In this document: positions 48,593-48,978 of the stretch, piece after piece
Layout of the letters: each line of letters starts with the position of its first letter
Position numbering within the stretch: the first letter of the stretch is position 1
Source: Oscillospiraceae bacterium
GTDB taxonomy: Bacteria > Bacillota > Clostridia > Oscillospirales > CAG-272
Reading direction: 5' to 3'
NCBI GenBank assembly: GCA_015063695.1
Contig: SVTQ01000014.1
Coordinates: 1 to 48,978, forward strand
DNA length: 48,978 bases
The notes under the pieces: model-generated
What the model saw: the letters and a program-made list of their open reading frames with translations, nothing else
The model's database searches: none
Told to the model about the DNA's origin: nothing
Position numbers and translations under genes: made by a program

Positions 48593-48621
48593 ATTTTAAC
48601 ATATATTTATAACTATGTCAA
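48593..48621 (-). promoter_or_regulatory. Sigma-A promoter of the dapA-dapB-ddh-lysA operon
   Basis: On the minus strand: TTGACA (48621-48616), a 17-nt spacer, and TAAAAT (48598-48593), 11 nt before the riboswitch. Confidence 0.85.
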
Positions 48622-48641
48622 GGGATTTGTGAAAATATGTG

Positions 48642-48978
48642 TTATTTTGTGCCTTTGTGAGAAAGTCGTATACAGAGAGGGACCGCCGCAATAGGGAACA
48701 ATGCGGCAATTATCATTCCCGCCTTCATGCCAAGCTGTTCCGGAGAGAGACCCGTGTCAAGAGCGAGAGCAGAGGCAAAGGGAGAAGCCGCAACCGCATC
48801 GGTGACAATTCCGATAAGCTGAGGGGAGACGGACGCGCCAAGGTCTCCGCCCGCCGCCATCATGGCGTATATAAAAACTCCGCTCCCCGGGAATTTATCA
48901 GCGGCCACTATAAGACTTCCGGGCCAGAGCATGGAAACACAAAAGCCCGTTACGGCGCAAATGATAATTCCGAGATAT
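48642..48978 (-). CDS. C-terminal part of an MFS transporter, truncated by window edge
   Basis: The minus-strand frame is open from the window end to the TAA at 48644-48642, about 111 residues. Helices run at the edge (LGIIICAVTGFCVSMLWPGS), then FPGSGVFIYAMMAAGGDLGA with the small-residue pattern of MFS helix 10, and a last helix MKAGMIIAALFPIAAVPL ending in a basic tail. The start codon lies outside the window; the internal ATG at 48932 falls inside a helix and is not the start. Substrate unknown. Confidence 0.75.
   Translation of the reverse strand, partial: YLGIIICAVTGFCVSMLWPGSLIVAADKFPGSGVFIYAMMAAGGDLGASVSPQLIGIVTDAVAASPFASALALDTGLSPEQLGMKAGMIIAALFPIAAVPLCIRLSHKGTK

Noticed and set aside
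1..48978. CRISPR arrays, cas genes, CD-NTase or other cyclase near the CARF nuclease
   Set aside because: Looked for regularly spaced identical repeats and cyclase motifs throughout; none found. The hairpin array at 333-606 has variable stems and short spacers, unlike CRISPR.

Overview
The window looks like a chromosomal segment of an anaerobic, probably gut-dwelling, Clostridia-type Bacillota (an Oscillospirales or Christensenellales-like lineage would fit). This rests on the meso-diaminopimelate dehydrogenase route to lysine, a type I dockerin, YtrA-type GntR/ABC operons, an LCP cell-wall protein, strong AGGAGG ribosome sites, sigma-A promoters with 17-nt spacers, and the carbohydrate genes (GH29, GH65, GH77, sialidase-like). 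No 16S, tRNA, phage, IS transposase or CRISPR array is visible. I could not run any search, so all family names come from reading motifs.

Layout. 1-2076: tail of a DUF4375-like gene, a hairpin-array repeat, a family-6 hypoxanthine-DNA glycosylase and an alkaline-phosphatase-fold enzyme. 2148-6335: the most interesting gene group, a CARF-PD-(D/E)XK (DUF1887/Can2/Card1-like) nuclease with its own promoter, then a membrane-anchored Rossmann-RyR protein, then a stand-alone RyR domain protein. 6509-15072: sialidase-like protein, M16 peptidase, DUF4349 lipoprotein, MalQ (minus strand), NSS-family transporter, Cof-type HAD phosphatase and LCP protein. 15257-21115: a TetR regulator behind two palindromic operators, then a 1701-residue dockerin-bearing surface protein. 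21465-25630: GH65 phosphorylase, beta-phosphoglucomutase and a phosphodiester glycosidase-like protein. 25969-29326: GntR-ABC operon. 29446-33261: membrane proteins, rplS, GH29 fucosidase, lipoprotein. 33558-36216: polar amino-acid ABC transporter. 36310-43881: AMP-forming acyl ligase, a second GntR-ABC operon, PlsC acyltransferase and GltS symporter. 43994-48216 (minus): dapA-dapB-ddh-lysA, headed by a lysine riboswitch. The window ends in a partial MFS transporter.

The intergenic DNA is unusually structured. Two copies of a ~232-nt element with covarying stems lie at 30068-30300 and, inverted, at 34420-34651. Each is flanked by a directly repeated transcription-terminator-like hairpin (25 nt perfect, 38 nt with two loop changes), as if the element enters terminators and duplicates them. 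Two smaller families of covarying hairpins are scattered through the window. I call them REP1 (GGGGTCCTCAA...TTGGGGTTCTC) and REP2 (GTAGGGG...CCG). One REP2 copy is flanked by 23-nt near-identical direct repeats. An array of distinct hairpins with TATCATC/GATGATA spacers lies at 333-606.

Best candidates for undescribed biology are (1) the CARF nuclease / membrane Rossmann-RyR / RyR cluster, which has no cyclase, Cas10 or CRISPR array nearby, and (2) the terminator-duplicating structured element.
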